DNA of 24,398 nucleotides from Deltaproteobacteria bacterium (GTDB lineage: Bacteria > Desulfobacterota > UBA8473). This document shows, piece by piece, positions 1 to 7,138 of this stretch. Every line of letters starts with the position of its first letter. Position 1 is the first letter of the stretch. The notes beneath the pieces were generated by a model, which was not told the DNA's origin, did not search any database, and saw nothing but the letters and a program-made list of their open reading frames with translations. A program made the position numbers and the translations under genes. The stretch is taken from NCBI GenBank assembly GCA_030623035.1, contig JAUXFK010000005.1:1-24398 (forward strand), read 5' to 3'.

Positions 1-162
1 AGACCTGCAAATCTCTATACGTTTTTATTTTTCTTTGTGCCACTGTGCCTTTGCCCCTCTGTGCCTGAGTAGTTACTGCATTTAAACCTGTCTGCGTTCA
101 TCTGTGCCTGCCCCGTAAGTCAGGATGATCGTACTGGGGTGAATCTGTGGCTGAATAGTTAC
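1..162. repeat. Degenerate intergenic repeat with two element-like ends
   Basis: No gene is supported here. The stretch is full of near-repeats of gtgcct and ctgtg, and holds two copies of a similar end: tgcctgagtagttac (62-76) and tggctgaatagttac (148-162). On the minus strand these read GTAACTACTCAGGCA and GTAACTATTCAGCCA, close to the ends of the miniature elements at 4224-4302 and 19014-19190. I read it as one or two old insertions of that family, the outer one running off the left edge. No target duplication could be seen. Confidence 0.4.
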
Positions 163-196
163 AAAAAAACAAAAGAGGTTCAATGCTCTCTTTGCA

Positions 197-328
197 GTAG
201 TTTTTTGCCGAATAATGATTTGAATGGCCTTTGATAAACATCTTTTCGTCATTTTATCCAGAGATTCAATGTAATTGAAGCGAAAATTGCAAAATCTTGA
301 TCACGCCATCAGATGGCGAAACAATTAC
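197..328. mobile_element. Candidate miniature element with GTAG/GTAATTG ends
   Basis: The left end reads gtagttttttgccgaataat and the right end, on the minus strand, GTAATTGTTTCGCCA. The left end and the next 25 bases (197-240) closely resemble the minus strand of 15221 downwards (GTAGCTGTTTAGCCAGATAA, then ATGATTTGGATGGTCTTTGA), so the stretch is repeated in the window. Positions 262-295 also resemble 16684-16716 (agattcaa...gaagcgaaaa). The flanking octamers (tctttgca and ttttttaa) do not make a convincing target duplication, so the exact ends are uncertain. Confidence 0.4.
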
Positions 329-387
329 TTTTTTAAACAAGCTGGCATATACAAAACTGTGCATTGAAAAAAGCATCCAATCCAACC

Positions 388-524
388 TTGATGAATTCGT
401 AAAAAGTCGTCACTCAGGTGAAAACCGGAGTCCAGATGATCCGCAACTGCTTGAAAACACTGGATTCCGGCTTTCGCCTGAATGACGGGAAATGGTATTT
501 ATTGACTTTTTACGAGTCCATCAA
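388..524. repeat. Large imperfect palindrome (REP/MITE-like)
   Basis: The outer arms are ttgatgaattcgtaaaaagt at 388-407 and, on the minus strand from 524, ttgatggactcgtaaaaagt, with three differences. The inner arms are gtcactcaggtgaaaaccgg at 408-427 and the minus strand of 467-486 (gtcattcaggcgaaagccgg), followed by gagtccag and aatccag. The right arm carries about 18 extra bases between outer and inner parts. RNA from it would fold into a long hairpin. A reading frame crossing it on the plus strand (297-485) is a by-product of the repeat. It lies just past the end of the radical SAM gene and might act in its 3' region. Confidence 0.6.
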
Positions 525-532
525 CCTTCAGT

Positions 533-1660
533 TTAATTTAAAATAGGCTCATACCAGCATCTTGGGTCTTCTGCCATCATATCTCCAGAATAATAATAGG
601 CCACTCCCCTGTTACCACCACAGATAAATTTATACTCACATCTGCCACATTTTCCCTTTAGGTTTTCCCTCTCTTTTAGTTTCCTGATTATATCGGAATT
701 CTTCCAGATTCCCCTGAAAGGTTCTTCTCTTAAGTCACCGATGTCTATCCTTAATGTGGGGAAAGGCACAACCTTTCCATTTGGCTTTATACCATAGCAG
801 AGGATTCCGCTTGTATCACCGATTATCATAGCATCGGTATACGGATCAAAGCAGTTTTCTATACACTCTTCTTCGTATGTTATAAACCAGAATGGATCAT
901 CCGGCAATGATGCAACAGGGGGTAAGGACTGCAATCTCCTTGCCGACAGGTATTCACACATGGATTTTCTCTGTTTCTTTGTCAGTGTCTGACCAGATAT
1001 ATTTTCTCCCCTTCCGAATGGGAGGAAGTCATTTATCTCAAAACAGTGTATGTTGAAATCATTGACAAGTTCTAAGATCCCTGGTAATTCATGGATGTTT
1101 TTCTTTGAGACCGTATGCATAATACAGACCTGCAGCCCTGCATCCAAAGAATTCTCTATGCCTTTTAATGCTCTTTCGTAGGTTCCCTTACCCCGAATTG
1201 AATCATGTGTTTCTTTAATAGCGCCATCCAAACTTATTCCAACCAACCAAATACCGGCGTCTTTCATATCCTTTGCATAGTGTTTATCTATCAATACACC
1301 ATTGGTACATACCCCCACTTCAAACCTCTCGGAAGCATATCCGGCGATCTCAACGAAATCTTTCCTCACCAAAGGCTCTCCACCTAAAATCATTAAAAAC
1401 CGGGTATCCGATTCTGAGATGTTTTCTATTATTGCCAATGCACCTTTTGTATCCAATTCATCACTCTTCGGTTTGCCGGCAGCTAATCCACAGTGAGAGC
1501 ACTTTAGGTTGCAAGAGTGAGTCAACTCCCAGAATGCGAAATGGGGCTCTGCAAATCTCAGAATCTCTTTATGGTATTTGCTATGTGTAAAATCCAAGAT
1601 GTCTTCTGGGGAAAATTCCAATTTCTTTCTTGGGGCTGTTTGTTGGCATGACTGACACAT
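533..1660 (-). CDS. Radical SAM/SPASM domain protein
   Basis: A 375-residue member of the radical SAM superfamily. The CxxxCxxC motif is C50-C54-C57 (CNLKCSHC), which would hold the 4Fe-4S cluster that cleaves S-adenosylmethionine; ILGGEPL (91-97) is the GGE motif. The C-terminal part resembles a SPASM domain (C288, C338, C341, C347, C368), but two usual ligand positions are not cysteine: the residue after GKVVP is F300, and CGGNR has R351 where the CX2CX5CX3C pattern expects cysteine. An N-terminal CQSC (2-5) is an additional possible metal site. A clear AGGAGG lies upstream of the ATG. SPASM proteins modify peptides or take part in cofactor synthesis; no precursor peptide or cofactor gene is visible next to it, so the substrate is unknown. 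It appears monocistronic, ending beside the palindrome at 388-524. Confidence 0.85.
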   Translation of the reverse strand: MCQSCQQTAPRKKLEFSPEDILDFTHSKYHKEILRFAEPHFAFWELTHSCNLKCSHCGLAAGKPKSDELDTKGALAIIENISESDTRFLMILGGEPLVRKDFVEIAGYASERFEVGVCTNGVLIDKHYAKDMKDAGIWLVGISLDGAIKETHDSIRGKGTYERALKGIENSLDAGLQVCIMHTVSKKNIHELPGILELVNDFNIHCFEINDFLPFGRGENISGQTLTKKQRKSMCEYLSARRLQSLPPVASLPDDPFWFITYEEECIENCFDPYTDAMIIGDTSGILCYGIKPNGKVVPFPTLRIDIGDLREEPFRGIWKNSDIIRKLKERENLKGKCGRCEYKFICGGNRGVAYYYSGDMMAEDPRCWYEPILN

Positions 1661-1973
1661 GTTCTATCCTCCTATGATAAGGAAAATTACATATTAACGG
1701 ACTGCTGTCCAAACAAAAATTCCTTTGAGCAGTCATCAAAAAGTTTTTTGAAAATAAATCTTAGTCCTTCGTTTCTCAGGATGAACTCAGCGTAAGATAA
1801 GCGCTTTCAAGTGTTTTAGACCCGTTGTCCGAGTTTAAGAAAATGCCTGAAACAAGTTCTTAGGTGGGTCAAAAAATACATTCTGAAACGACTTGGGGTA
1901 CTTTTTCAACGCTCTCAATTTTTATATAACACCTTTTACCTGAAATTTCAAACAATTTAAAAAGGACAAAAAA
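1661..1973. other. Intergenic region, no gene seen
   Basis: Between the ribosome binding site of the radical SAM gene and the terminator of the cold-shock gene. It is AT-rich; gaccc at 1820 and gggtc at 1864 could pair across about 40 bases, but there is no coding frame, no strong promoter and no copy of the repeat families found elsewhere in the window. The promoter of the radical SAM gene probably lies here but I cannot place it. Confidence 0.4.
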
Positions 1974-2001
1974 AGCACCCTGGAAATCTTTCCAGGGTGC
2001 T
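1974..2001 (-). terminator. Rho-independent terminator of the cold-shock gene
   Basis: A perfect 13-bp stem: agcaccctggaaa (1974-1986) pairs with tttccagggtgct (1989-2001). On the minus strand it is followed by a run of T (the A-rich stretch at 1967-1974). It begins 24 bases after the stop of the cold-shock gene. The plus-strand side is T-rich too (2001-2017), so it could work in both directions. Confidence 0.88.
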
Positions 2002-2024
2002 TTCATTTCTTTTTTTGTTTACAC

Positions 2025-2225
2025 CTATCCCAGCCGTCTGACTTTAACTGCCTGACTCCCCTTTGAAGTCTCTTCCACTTCAAAGCTTACCCGCTCAGAT
2101 TCCTGCAATGAACGAAACCCATCTTCTTCGATGTTGGAAAAATGAACAAAAATGTCACCGTGTGTCTCTGTTTCAATGAAGCCAAAGCCTTTTTTATCGT
2201 TAAACCATTTTACCCGACCTTCCAT
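2025..2225 (-). CDS. Cold-shock domain protein (CspA family)
   Basis: A 66-residue single cold-shock domain, the usual size of the family. It starts EGRVKWFNDKKGFGFIE, containing RNP1 (KGFGFIE), followed by RNP2 (DIFVHFS). Such proteins are OB-fold single-strand RNA/DNA binders that melt mRNA structure, in cold shock or as general RNA chaperones. AAGGAGGG stands about 12 bases before the ATG. A long leader (promoter proposed at 2397-2425) and a strong terminator just downstream suggest a single-gene transcript, as is usual for csp genes. Which CspA-G paralogue it corresponds to cannot be told. Confidence 0.95.
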   Translation of the reverse strand: MEGRVKWFNDKKGFGFIETETHGDIFVHFSNIEEDGFRSLQESERVSFEVEETSKGSQAVKVRRLG

Positions 2226-2396
2226 AATAAGCGATTACCCTCCTTTAATTCTATTTTGTACTGCTAGTCAGGTGTCACACTGAAAGTAGCCATGAAACCG
2301 AATCGCTTACAAGAAAGACCGATTTCAAATACATAATCCCCTAACTTGCGTACTAAAATTTTACCTGTTCTTAAGAAACAAATATGCCTATATAAT

Positions 2397-2425
2397 ATGT
2401 TAAATAACTTTTATTTTCTTGTCAA
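2397..2425 (-). promoter_or_regulatory. Putative sigma-70 promoter of the cold-shock gene
   Basis: On the minus strand a perfect TTGACA (2420-2425) is followed after 17 bases by TAACAT (2397-2402), four of six to the -10 consensus. Transcription from here would give a leader of roughly 165 bases before the cold-shock ATG at 2225. Long structured leaders are typical of cspA-type mRNAs, but no specific thermosensor fold was worked out. TATTAT slightly downstream is an alternative -10 with a poor spacing. Confidence 0.45.
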
Positions 2426-2441
2426 GAAATTTCTATGAATT

Positions 2442-2470
2442 AGGCTTCTTTGACTTTTAGAAAGAAGCCT
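2442..2470. terminator. Hairpin between the TerB-like and cold-shock genes
   Basis: aggcttcttt (2442-2451) pairs perfectly with aaagaagcct (2461-2470) around a 9-base loop. It begins about 34 bases past the stop of the minus-strand TerB-like gene and is the likely end of that transcript. The T-rich tail is better on the plus strand (ttttatt) than on the minus strand, so termination strength on the minus strand is uncertain. Confidence 0.5.
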
Positions 2471-2503
2471 TTTATTCAAAGCGAACTCAATAGCCATTTT
2501 TTA

Positions 2504-2962
2504 TTAATCTCCATAGAGTATTTTTAGCTTAGCGTCAATGAGTTGTTTGTGATTAAGGCGTAACAGTTTAGCAAGTTTATGGACGAGGTAGTCTTCATGC
2601 TTATCAAGCGCACCATCTGCATAGACTATCTTCCAAACCATCTCAATAATAGATATCTTTTCATCCTTTGGATAATTCTGGTTTATCAGGTTTGTAAACT
2701 GCCATAAATCTATACTTTTTTTTAGCTCCTTTTCCGTTGCTTCAATAAGATTGGTAACATATTCATCAGACAGATAATATTCTTTTTTCAAAATTGAGAT
2801 AATACTTTCTCGTTCTGAATCACTGAACTCATTGTCAATATTGGCCATCTCGAGAAAAAGAGCACAGGTTGCAATACGGATATCATGAGGACCGTCTTTC
2901 TTATGGTTTACAGGATCGGTTTCTTTGCTTTTTTTGAAAAATTTATTTAAACGATCAATCAT
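2504..2962 (-). CDS. TerB-like (tellurite-resistance/DjlA-type) domain protein
   Basis: A 152-residue all-helical protein. After a basic N-terminus (MIDRLNKFFKKSK) comes the pattern of a TerB-like domain: an acidic helix-turn IATCALFLEMANIDNEFSDSE (about 30-50), then VWKIVYADGALDKHEDYLVHKLAKLLRL (about 109-136). The paired acidic motifs are typical of TerB/COG4103 proteins, where they may bind metal. No signal peptide or membrane segment. GAGGGA precedes the ATG. The gene stands alone, with no other ter gene nearby, so a tellurite function should not be assumed; the family is usually linked to envelope stress or is uncharacterised. Confidence 0.75.
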   Translation of the reverse strand: MIDRLNKFFKKSKETDPVNHKKDGPHDIRIATCALFLEMANIDNEFSDSERESIISILKKEYYLSDEYVTNLIEATEKELKKSIDLWQFTNLINQNYPKDEKISIIEMVWKIVYADGALDKHEDYLVHKLAKLLRLNHKQLIDAKLKILYGD

Positions 2963-3310
2963 CTTAAGAATCCCTCTTTTTTCAATTATATAACCCAGGC
3001 AAGCTTCACTGTCAATAAAAACCGTCTGGTCCCTGTTTTATCGACGGGGAAAATCCTGACCCATATATCGACTTCCTCCTTTGCATGGGCATCAATTATC
3101 CTTTCTTATTCATACATCCTCCTTTTTTCTCTTTATTTTTTCTGCAGGGGAGTTTATACTTTAATTTTACTCTTTCGCTTACCATCAATACATTTTACTA
3201 CGCTTCATTCAAAGTAAATTCAAAAACCATTAAAGAAAATCTATTCAATACACAAGCTTTAACAGGTTGTAATTTTTTACTTGACAAACTTCGTTAGAAG
3301 AGGAGGTAAT
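2963..3310. other. Divergent intergenic region
   Basis: Separates the minus-strand TerB-like gene from the plus-strand dehydrogenase and must hold promoters for both. AT-rich with pyrimidine runs (3116-3150). A TTGACA at 3281-3286 is too close to the start at 3311 to serve as a -35. The strong AGGAGG at 3301-3306 fixes the dehydrogenase start. Nothing else could be identified. Confidence 0.4.
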
Positions 3311-4168
3311 ATGTTACTGGAAGGGAAAAGCGCTATAGTTACCGGTTCCTCAAAAGGATTGGGACGAGCATATGCTATTGCTTTGGGGAAGGCTGGTGCT
3401 AAGGTTGTAGTGAACGGCAGGACTGCCAGTGAAGTGGATACTGTGGTTCAAAATATCAAAGATGAAGGAGGAGAGGCCGTAGCCTGTGTGGAGAGCGTGG
3501 CTTCCTGGGAAGGGGCAAAACGCATAACCCAGTGTGCCAAGGATAACTTCGGCCATCTGGATATACTTGTTAATAACGCTGGTATTACGAGAGACCGTAC
3601 TTTACTGAAGATGTCAGAGGAGGATTGGGATGAAGTAATTGCAATACACCTGAAAGGCTCTTTTGCCTGTGGAAAGTTTGCTGCACTGGAAATGAAAGAC
3701 CAGGGAAGCGGACGGATAATCAACATCACCTCTGGTGCAGGGCTTTTGGGAAATTTTGGCCAGACCAACTATTCCTCTGCAAAGGCAGGAATTGTAGGCA
3801 TGACGTTGACTTGGGCACTCGAACTGGCTAAATACAATATAAATGTAAATGCCATGAGAGCCTCGGCAATAACCAGGATGACAGAGCCCCTCATCAACAG
3901 AGCAATAAAGAATGCAAAAGAAGCCGGTAAGCCTACACCAAATCCAGAAAAACTCGGTATCTATCCCCCCGAGGCTGCTGCCCCTCTGGTTGTTTTCCTG
4001 GCCAGTGATGAGGCATCCTGGATAAATGGGCAGATCTTGGCAATTGATGGCCCAAGGCTTGTATTGTGGTCGCATCCCAAAGAAATTCGGACAGCCTATA
4101 TGTTCCCAGGGTGGACTGTAGAAACAATGTTAAAGTATTTCAAAGGAACCATTGGATCTGTTTCGTAA
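3311..4168 (+). CDS. Short-chain dehydrogenase, (3R)-hydroxyacyl-CoA dehydrogenase-like
   Basis: A 285-residue classical SDR oxidoreductase with an NAD(P)-binding Rossmann fold. TGSSKGLG is at 11-18, NNAG at 88-91, and the catalytic residues are S141, Y154 and K158 (YSSAK). Several stretches recall the dehydrogenase part of peroxisomal multifunctional enzyme 2 (HSD17B4) more than FabG: SEEDWDEVIAIHLKGSF (His in place of the usual Asn), GNFGQTNYSSAK and a later RMTEPL. That points to oxidation of 3-hydroxyacyl-CoA in a beta-oxidation-like path rather than fatty acid synthesis; this is inference. The C-terminus (WSHPKEIRTAYMFPGW...) is longer than in FabG. The start is set by AGGAGG with four bases before the ATG; an upstream in-frame ATG at 3281 has no such site. 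The PaaK-like gene follows on the same strand. Confidence 0.85.
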   Translation: MLLEGKSAIVTGSSKGLGRAYAIALGKAGAKVVVNGRTASEVDTVVQNIKDEGGEAVACVESVASWEGAKRITQCAKDNFGHLDILVNNAGITRDRTLLKMSEEDWDEVIAIHLKGSFACGKFAALEMKDQGSGRIINITSGAGLLGNFGQTNYSSAKAGIVGMTLTWALELAKYNINVNAMRASAITRMTEPLINRAIKNAKEAGKPTPNPEKLGIYPPEAAAPLVVFLASDEASWINGQILAIDGPRLVLWSHPKEIRTAYMFPGWTVETMLKYFKGTIGSVS

Positions 4169-4223
4169 GTTTCAAATTGGACATTAATCAGATAGGGGTT
4201 TGACCAGTCCTGTCTGGAAAATG

Positions 4224-4302
4224 GTATTATTTTAGCCTTATGAAACAGAAAGCACTAGCCAAGCTTCAACGGCAATCAAATTTTAAAAAGCTAAACTGTT
4301 AC
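4224..4302. mobile_element. 79-bp MITE-like element with 8-bp target duplication
   Basis: The left end gtattattttagc and the right end, read on the minus strand, gtaacagtttagc agree at 10 of 13 positions. The flanking octamers are ggaaaatg (4216-4223) and gaaaaatg (4303-4310), which differ at one base and look like an aged target-site duplication. The interior from 4235 to 4272 recurs at 14898-14935 with one difference, and 4285-4302 recurs exactly at 15144-15161. It sits between the dehydrogenase and the PaaK-like gene and codes for nothing. Confidence 0.6.
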
Positions 4303-4339
4303 GAAAAATGAAAAATTTAGAGGAAAGGTAGGTCATTTA

Positions 4340-5626
4340 ATGGCTGGGGAAAACGAGTATTGGAATAAAGAACTGGAGACAATGTCTTTTGAAAGCTTGA
4401 GGGAGCATCAACTGAAAAGGCTAAAAGAGCAACTCCAGTATGCCTATGAAAACTCTCCTTATTATAAAAAGAGTTTTGATGCGGTAAAAATTAGGACAGA
4501 TGACATCCGGTCTTTCGAAGACTATCAAGACATGGTTCCTTTTATTTCAAAATCCAGGATAATAGAGATTCAGGCGCTCAATCCACCTTTTGGAGACCTA
4601 TTGGCTGTTGATAAAAAGGAACTCAACCAGTTGTTTTATGCCCCTGGCCCAATAATTTTTGCCTTTACGCCTGAAGAATGGAGCTCAATTGTAGAAAGCG
4701 CAGCGAGGGCACTCTTTACCATGGGCACACGCAAGGACGATATAGCAGACTGTACTGTGAACTACAATTGGGTCATAGCTGGTAAACTCCTGGATGATGC
4801 CATGAAAAGGGTTGGTTGTGCGGTACTTCCAGGTGGAGTAGGTATGACAAAGACCCATATAGAGCTGATGAAACTGACCAACTGCTCTATCCTCTTTGGT
4901 TTTCCAACCTTTTGTCAGCAACTGGTAGAGACAGCAAGAGAGATGGGGCTTAAGCCGGATAGAGATCTCTCTGTCAAGCTCGTCCACGTTTTTGGAGAAG
5001 TTAGGACAGATGCCGGCAAGAGGGGACTGGGAGAAGCATTTGGAGCAAAGGTTAGGGAACTCTACGGCACCGCAGAACTGGGTATCGTTGCTGTTGAGTG
5101 CCCGGAAGGTGGCGGTATGCATCTTGACCCGAATGTCTTCGTAGAGATACTGGATCCCCAGACAGGTAAGCCTGTAACTTGGGGAGAGGGCGGAGAAATA
5201 TGCGGCTGCGATTCTAGTAGGAAGGCTATCCCTATCATCCGGTACAGGACAGGGGATATCACTGAAGGTCTGAATCTGAGTCCGTGCCCTTGTGGGAGGA
5301 CGACCCCCCGGCTTAAAAAGATCCTGGGTCGCGTAGGGGATATACCTAGGATAAAAGGGATGTTTATATCTTCCAGACAGATAGACAATGTCCTCGAAAG
5401 TTTCCCTGAATTGGGCAAGTATCAGATCGTTGTAGATAGGCCTAAAATCCGAGACGAGTTGACTATCAAGGTTGAATACAAAGGGGTAATTCCATTTGAA
5501 AAAACAGCAAAGAAACTAATAGAGGATCTAAAGGTGGCCATACGTGTAACGCCCAAAATCAAGCTCGTTGAAAAGGGCACGATTCCCGATGATGCTCCAC
5601 TGGTAGATGATAGGAGGAAGGTCTAG
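4340..5626 (+). CDS. PaaK/phenylacetate-CoA ligase family protein, divergent active site
   Basis: A 428-residue protein of the phenylacetate-CoA ligase (adenylate-forming) family. Supporting motifs are the N-terminal RLKEQLQYAYENSPYYKK typical of PaaK, ELYGTAELG (A5-like), RYRTGD (A7/A8-like), and SPCPCGRTTPRL with further cysteines (CPEG, CGC) that may bind zinc. Two key parts are missing. Where PaaK has the ATP-binding SSGTTGKPT loop, this protein reads LFYAPGPIIFAFT. Where PaaK ends with SEGKAKR, carrying the catalytic lysine, it reads GTIPDDAPLVDDRRKV. Adenylation is therefore doubtful: it may catalyse only thioester transfer, bind acyl-CoA, or act with a partner. The gene lies 171 bp after the dehydrogenase on the same strand. 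Its 3' end converges with the solute-binding gene 24 bp away. Confidence 0.75.
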   Translation: MAGENEYWNKELETMSFESLREHQLKRLKEQLQYAYENSPYYKKSFDAVKIRTDDIRSFEDYQDMVPFISKSRIIEIQALNPPFGDLLAVDKKELNQLFYAPGPIIFAFTPEEWSSIVESAARALFTMGTRKDDIADCTVNYNWVIAGKLLDDAMKRVGCAVLPGGVGMTKTHIELMKLTNCSILFGFPTFCQQLVETAREMGLKPDRDLSVKLVHVFGEVRTDAGKRGLGEAFGAKVRELYGTAELGIVAVECPEGGGMHLDPNVFVEILDPQTGKPVTWGEGGEICGCDSSRKAIPIIRYRTGDITEGLNLSPCPCGRTTPRLKKILGRVGDIPRIKGMFISSRQIDNVLESFPELGKYQIVVDRPKIRDELTIKVEYKGVIPFEKTAKKLIEDLKVAIRVTPKIKLVEKGTIPDDAPLVDDRRKV

Positions 5627-5636
5627 CCCTTATCGC

Positions 5637-5655
5637 AATAGAGGTATTCTCTATT
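5637..5655. terminator. Short hairpin between convergent genes
   Basis: aatagag (5637-5643) pairs with ctctatt (5649-5655) around gtatt. It overlaps the stop codon of the minus-strand solute-binding gene and follows the PaaK-like gene by 10 bases. The same sequence with a G-T wobble stands at the end of the paralogous solute-binding gene (7125-7143), so it travelled with the gene duplication. The tail is not T-rich; terminator activity is uncertain. Confidence 0.35.
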
Positions 5656-6925
5656 TCTCAAATAGGTGGGACATCTTTTCAGGGTAGAGGTGGGGGGCAT
5701 CTATCCAGTCGCTGTACCTGACGATCTTTCCACCTTTCACTTGATAAAAGAGCATCTTCTTTGCAGTCCTACGGTCGTTTGGGGTTATTGTGAACGGTGA
5801 TCCGAGGTCCCATGGAGTATTCCATCCACTAAAGGTTTCCATCATACTCATATAATTTTCAGCGGTAAGCTCATTATACCCGTATTTTCTGAGCGTTCTC
5901 CTCGTCAACTCTATTACAAACTGGGTAGCCCTTACAGACCTGATATACATCTCATCTGGATCCTTCCCATGATATTTCTGACGCATCTTGACCGCCTTTC
6001 TGATTCCAGGGTGGTCTTTCTCTACCTGAGGCAGGTAATTATAACTGTTGAAAATATAATCTTCAGAAAAATCAGCTCCAATACGACGAAGCATCTCTGC
6101 TCCGGTTACCCACCAAAAACCGGCAACATTTATCTTTCCTTGTAGTCCAAGGGACTTCATGTTCTTCATAAATACAGTGGCAATCTGAGGCAAGCCCTGC
6201 AACCATATCCAGTCCACCCCTTTATCCTTAAGCCTTAATATCTGTGGGGTGACGTCTATGGGAACAACCGGAGAAAACTCCTGGCCTACGACATCCACGC
6301 CAATCTTCTTCCCAAATCTCTGCCCTGGTTCAAGGGCGGCCCTACCGTATGCGACATCTGGGCCAATGATACCGACCTTCATTTTGCCCTTTTTCCCTTC
6401 TTTATCCCAATTTGCCTTTGCCATCCTCAGGAATGCGCCGAATCCATCACCATAGCTTGGGCCATCTATATAAGTCCATGCAGGGGGATAGAGCTGCGGA
6501 TCGCTTTGGCCGTAGTTGAGAGGACAGAATATTTTGTCTCTTACCAGTGTCTTCTTCAGGGCCTCACCATCAGGAGAGGATGCCAGCCATAGTAACTGTG
6601 CTCCTGCCCTTTTAAACCTCTTATAGTGGGACCATGTCCTCGCCATCATATTTCCGGTCTCTCCCCATATCAATTTTATTGGGTGTCCGTCTATCCCACC
6701 TTGTTCATTGATCAATGTATAGTAATCTAGCATACCCTCCCACAGAGTAGGAACCAAAATTCCATAAGGACCTGTTAAATCGATAATCAAGTAATGCCTG
6801 ATTGTAGGTTTTGCTGCCTCTGCCCGGGAAACAAAAGACGGGATAGCAACCAATGCCAAAACAGTTAAACCAACTACCACCAAGTCAATTAATACTATAT
6901 GTAGCCACCTCATCCTCACTTTCAT
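5651..6925 (-). CDS. Branched-chain-type ABC transporter solute-binding protein (copy 1)
   Basis: A 424-residue periplasmic binding protein of the Leu/Ile/Val or amide type (Peripla_BP_6 class). The N-terminus has a signal peptide: basic residues, a hydrophobic segment of about 20 residues (IVLIDLVVVGLTVLALVAIPSF) and a likely cleavage after SRAEA. The mature part starts HYLIIDLTGPYGILVPTLWEGMLDYYTLINEQGGIDG, the usual opening of these folds. Most residues match the neighbouring copy at 7139-8392. It ends the eight-gene operon, 213 bp behind its paralogue, and has its own GGGGGTGG ribosome site. The family binds amino acids, but also amides, urea and aromatic or aliphatic acids; with an acyl-CoA synthetase in the operon a carboxylate ligand is more likely. 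Confidence 0.88.
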   Translation of the reverse strand: MKVRMRWLHIVLIDLVVVGLTVLALVAIPSFVSRAEAAKPTIRHYLIIDLTGPYGILVPTLWEGMLDYYTLINEQGGIDGHPIKLIWGETGNMMARTWSHYKRFKRAGAQLLWLASSPDGEALKKTLVRDKIFCPLNYGQSDPQLYPPAWTYIDGPSYGDGFGAFLRMAKANWDKEGKKGKMKVGIIGPDVAYGRAALEPGQRFGKKIGVDVVGQEFSPVVPIDVTPQILRLKDKGVDWIWLQGLPQIATVFMKNMKSLGLQGKINVAGFWWVTGAEMLRRIGADFSEDYIFNSYNYLPQVEKDHPGIRKAVKMRQKYHGKDPDEMYIRSVRATQFVIELTRRTLRKYGYNELTAENYMSMMETFSGWNTPWDLGSPFTITPNDRRTAKKMLFYQVKGGKIVRYSDWIDAPHLYPEKMSHLFEK

Positions 6926-7004
6926 ATATCCACCCCCGTTTTCATAAACTTATGCGATTACCGAATAAAGAAAAGGAAATCATTTCTTCATATAACCTCA
7001 CCAG

Positions 7005-7041
7005 AAATCCCCCAAGGTCTTCATTTACTAAAGGGGGACTT
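7005..7041. repeat. Inverted repeat with C5/G5 arms between the two solute-binding genes
   Basis: aaatccccc (7005-7013) and gggggactt (7033-7041) pair at eight of nine positions. It lies in the 213-bp gap between the two solute-binding genes, the only long gap in the operon. It could be a REP-type element or a stem that adjusts downstream expression. The rest of the gap shows nothing else. Confidence 0.45.
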
Positions 7042-7138
7042 TCAATGGTTTGCCTCTCACAGATAGAAGATGCGCAAAAGCCTCTCCTGGCAAATGGTAA
7101 AAGGAAGACCTGGACCATCCGTGCAATAGGGATATTCT

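Noticed and set aside
297..485. 62-codon plus-strand frame
   Set aside because: It crosses the end of one repeat and half of the palindrome at 388-524 and shows no domain or ribosome site.
3281..3286. TTGACA as -35 box for the dehydrogenase gene
   Set aside because: A -10 at normal spacing would overlap the ribosome site and start codon.
3614..4075. 153-codon minus-strand frame
   Set aside because: It lies opposite the well-supported dehydrogenase gene, with odd composition and no motif.
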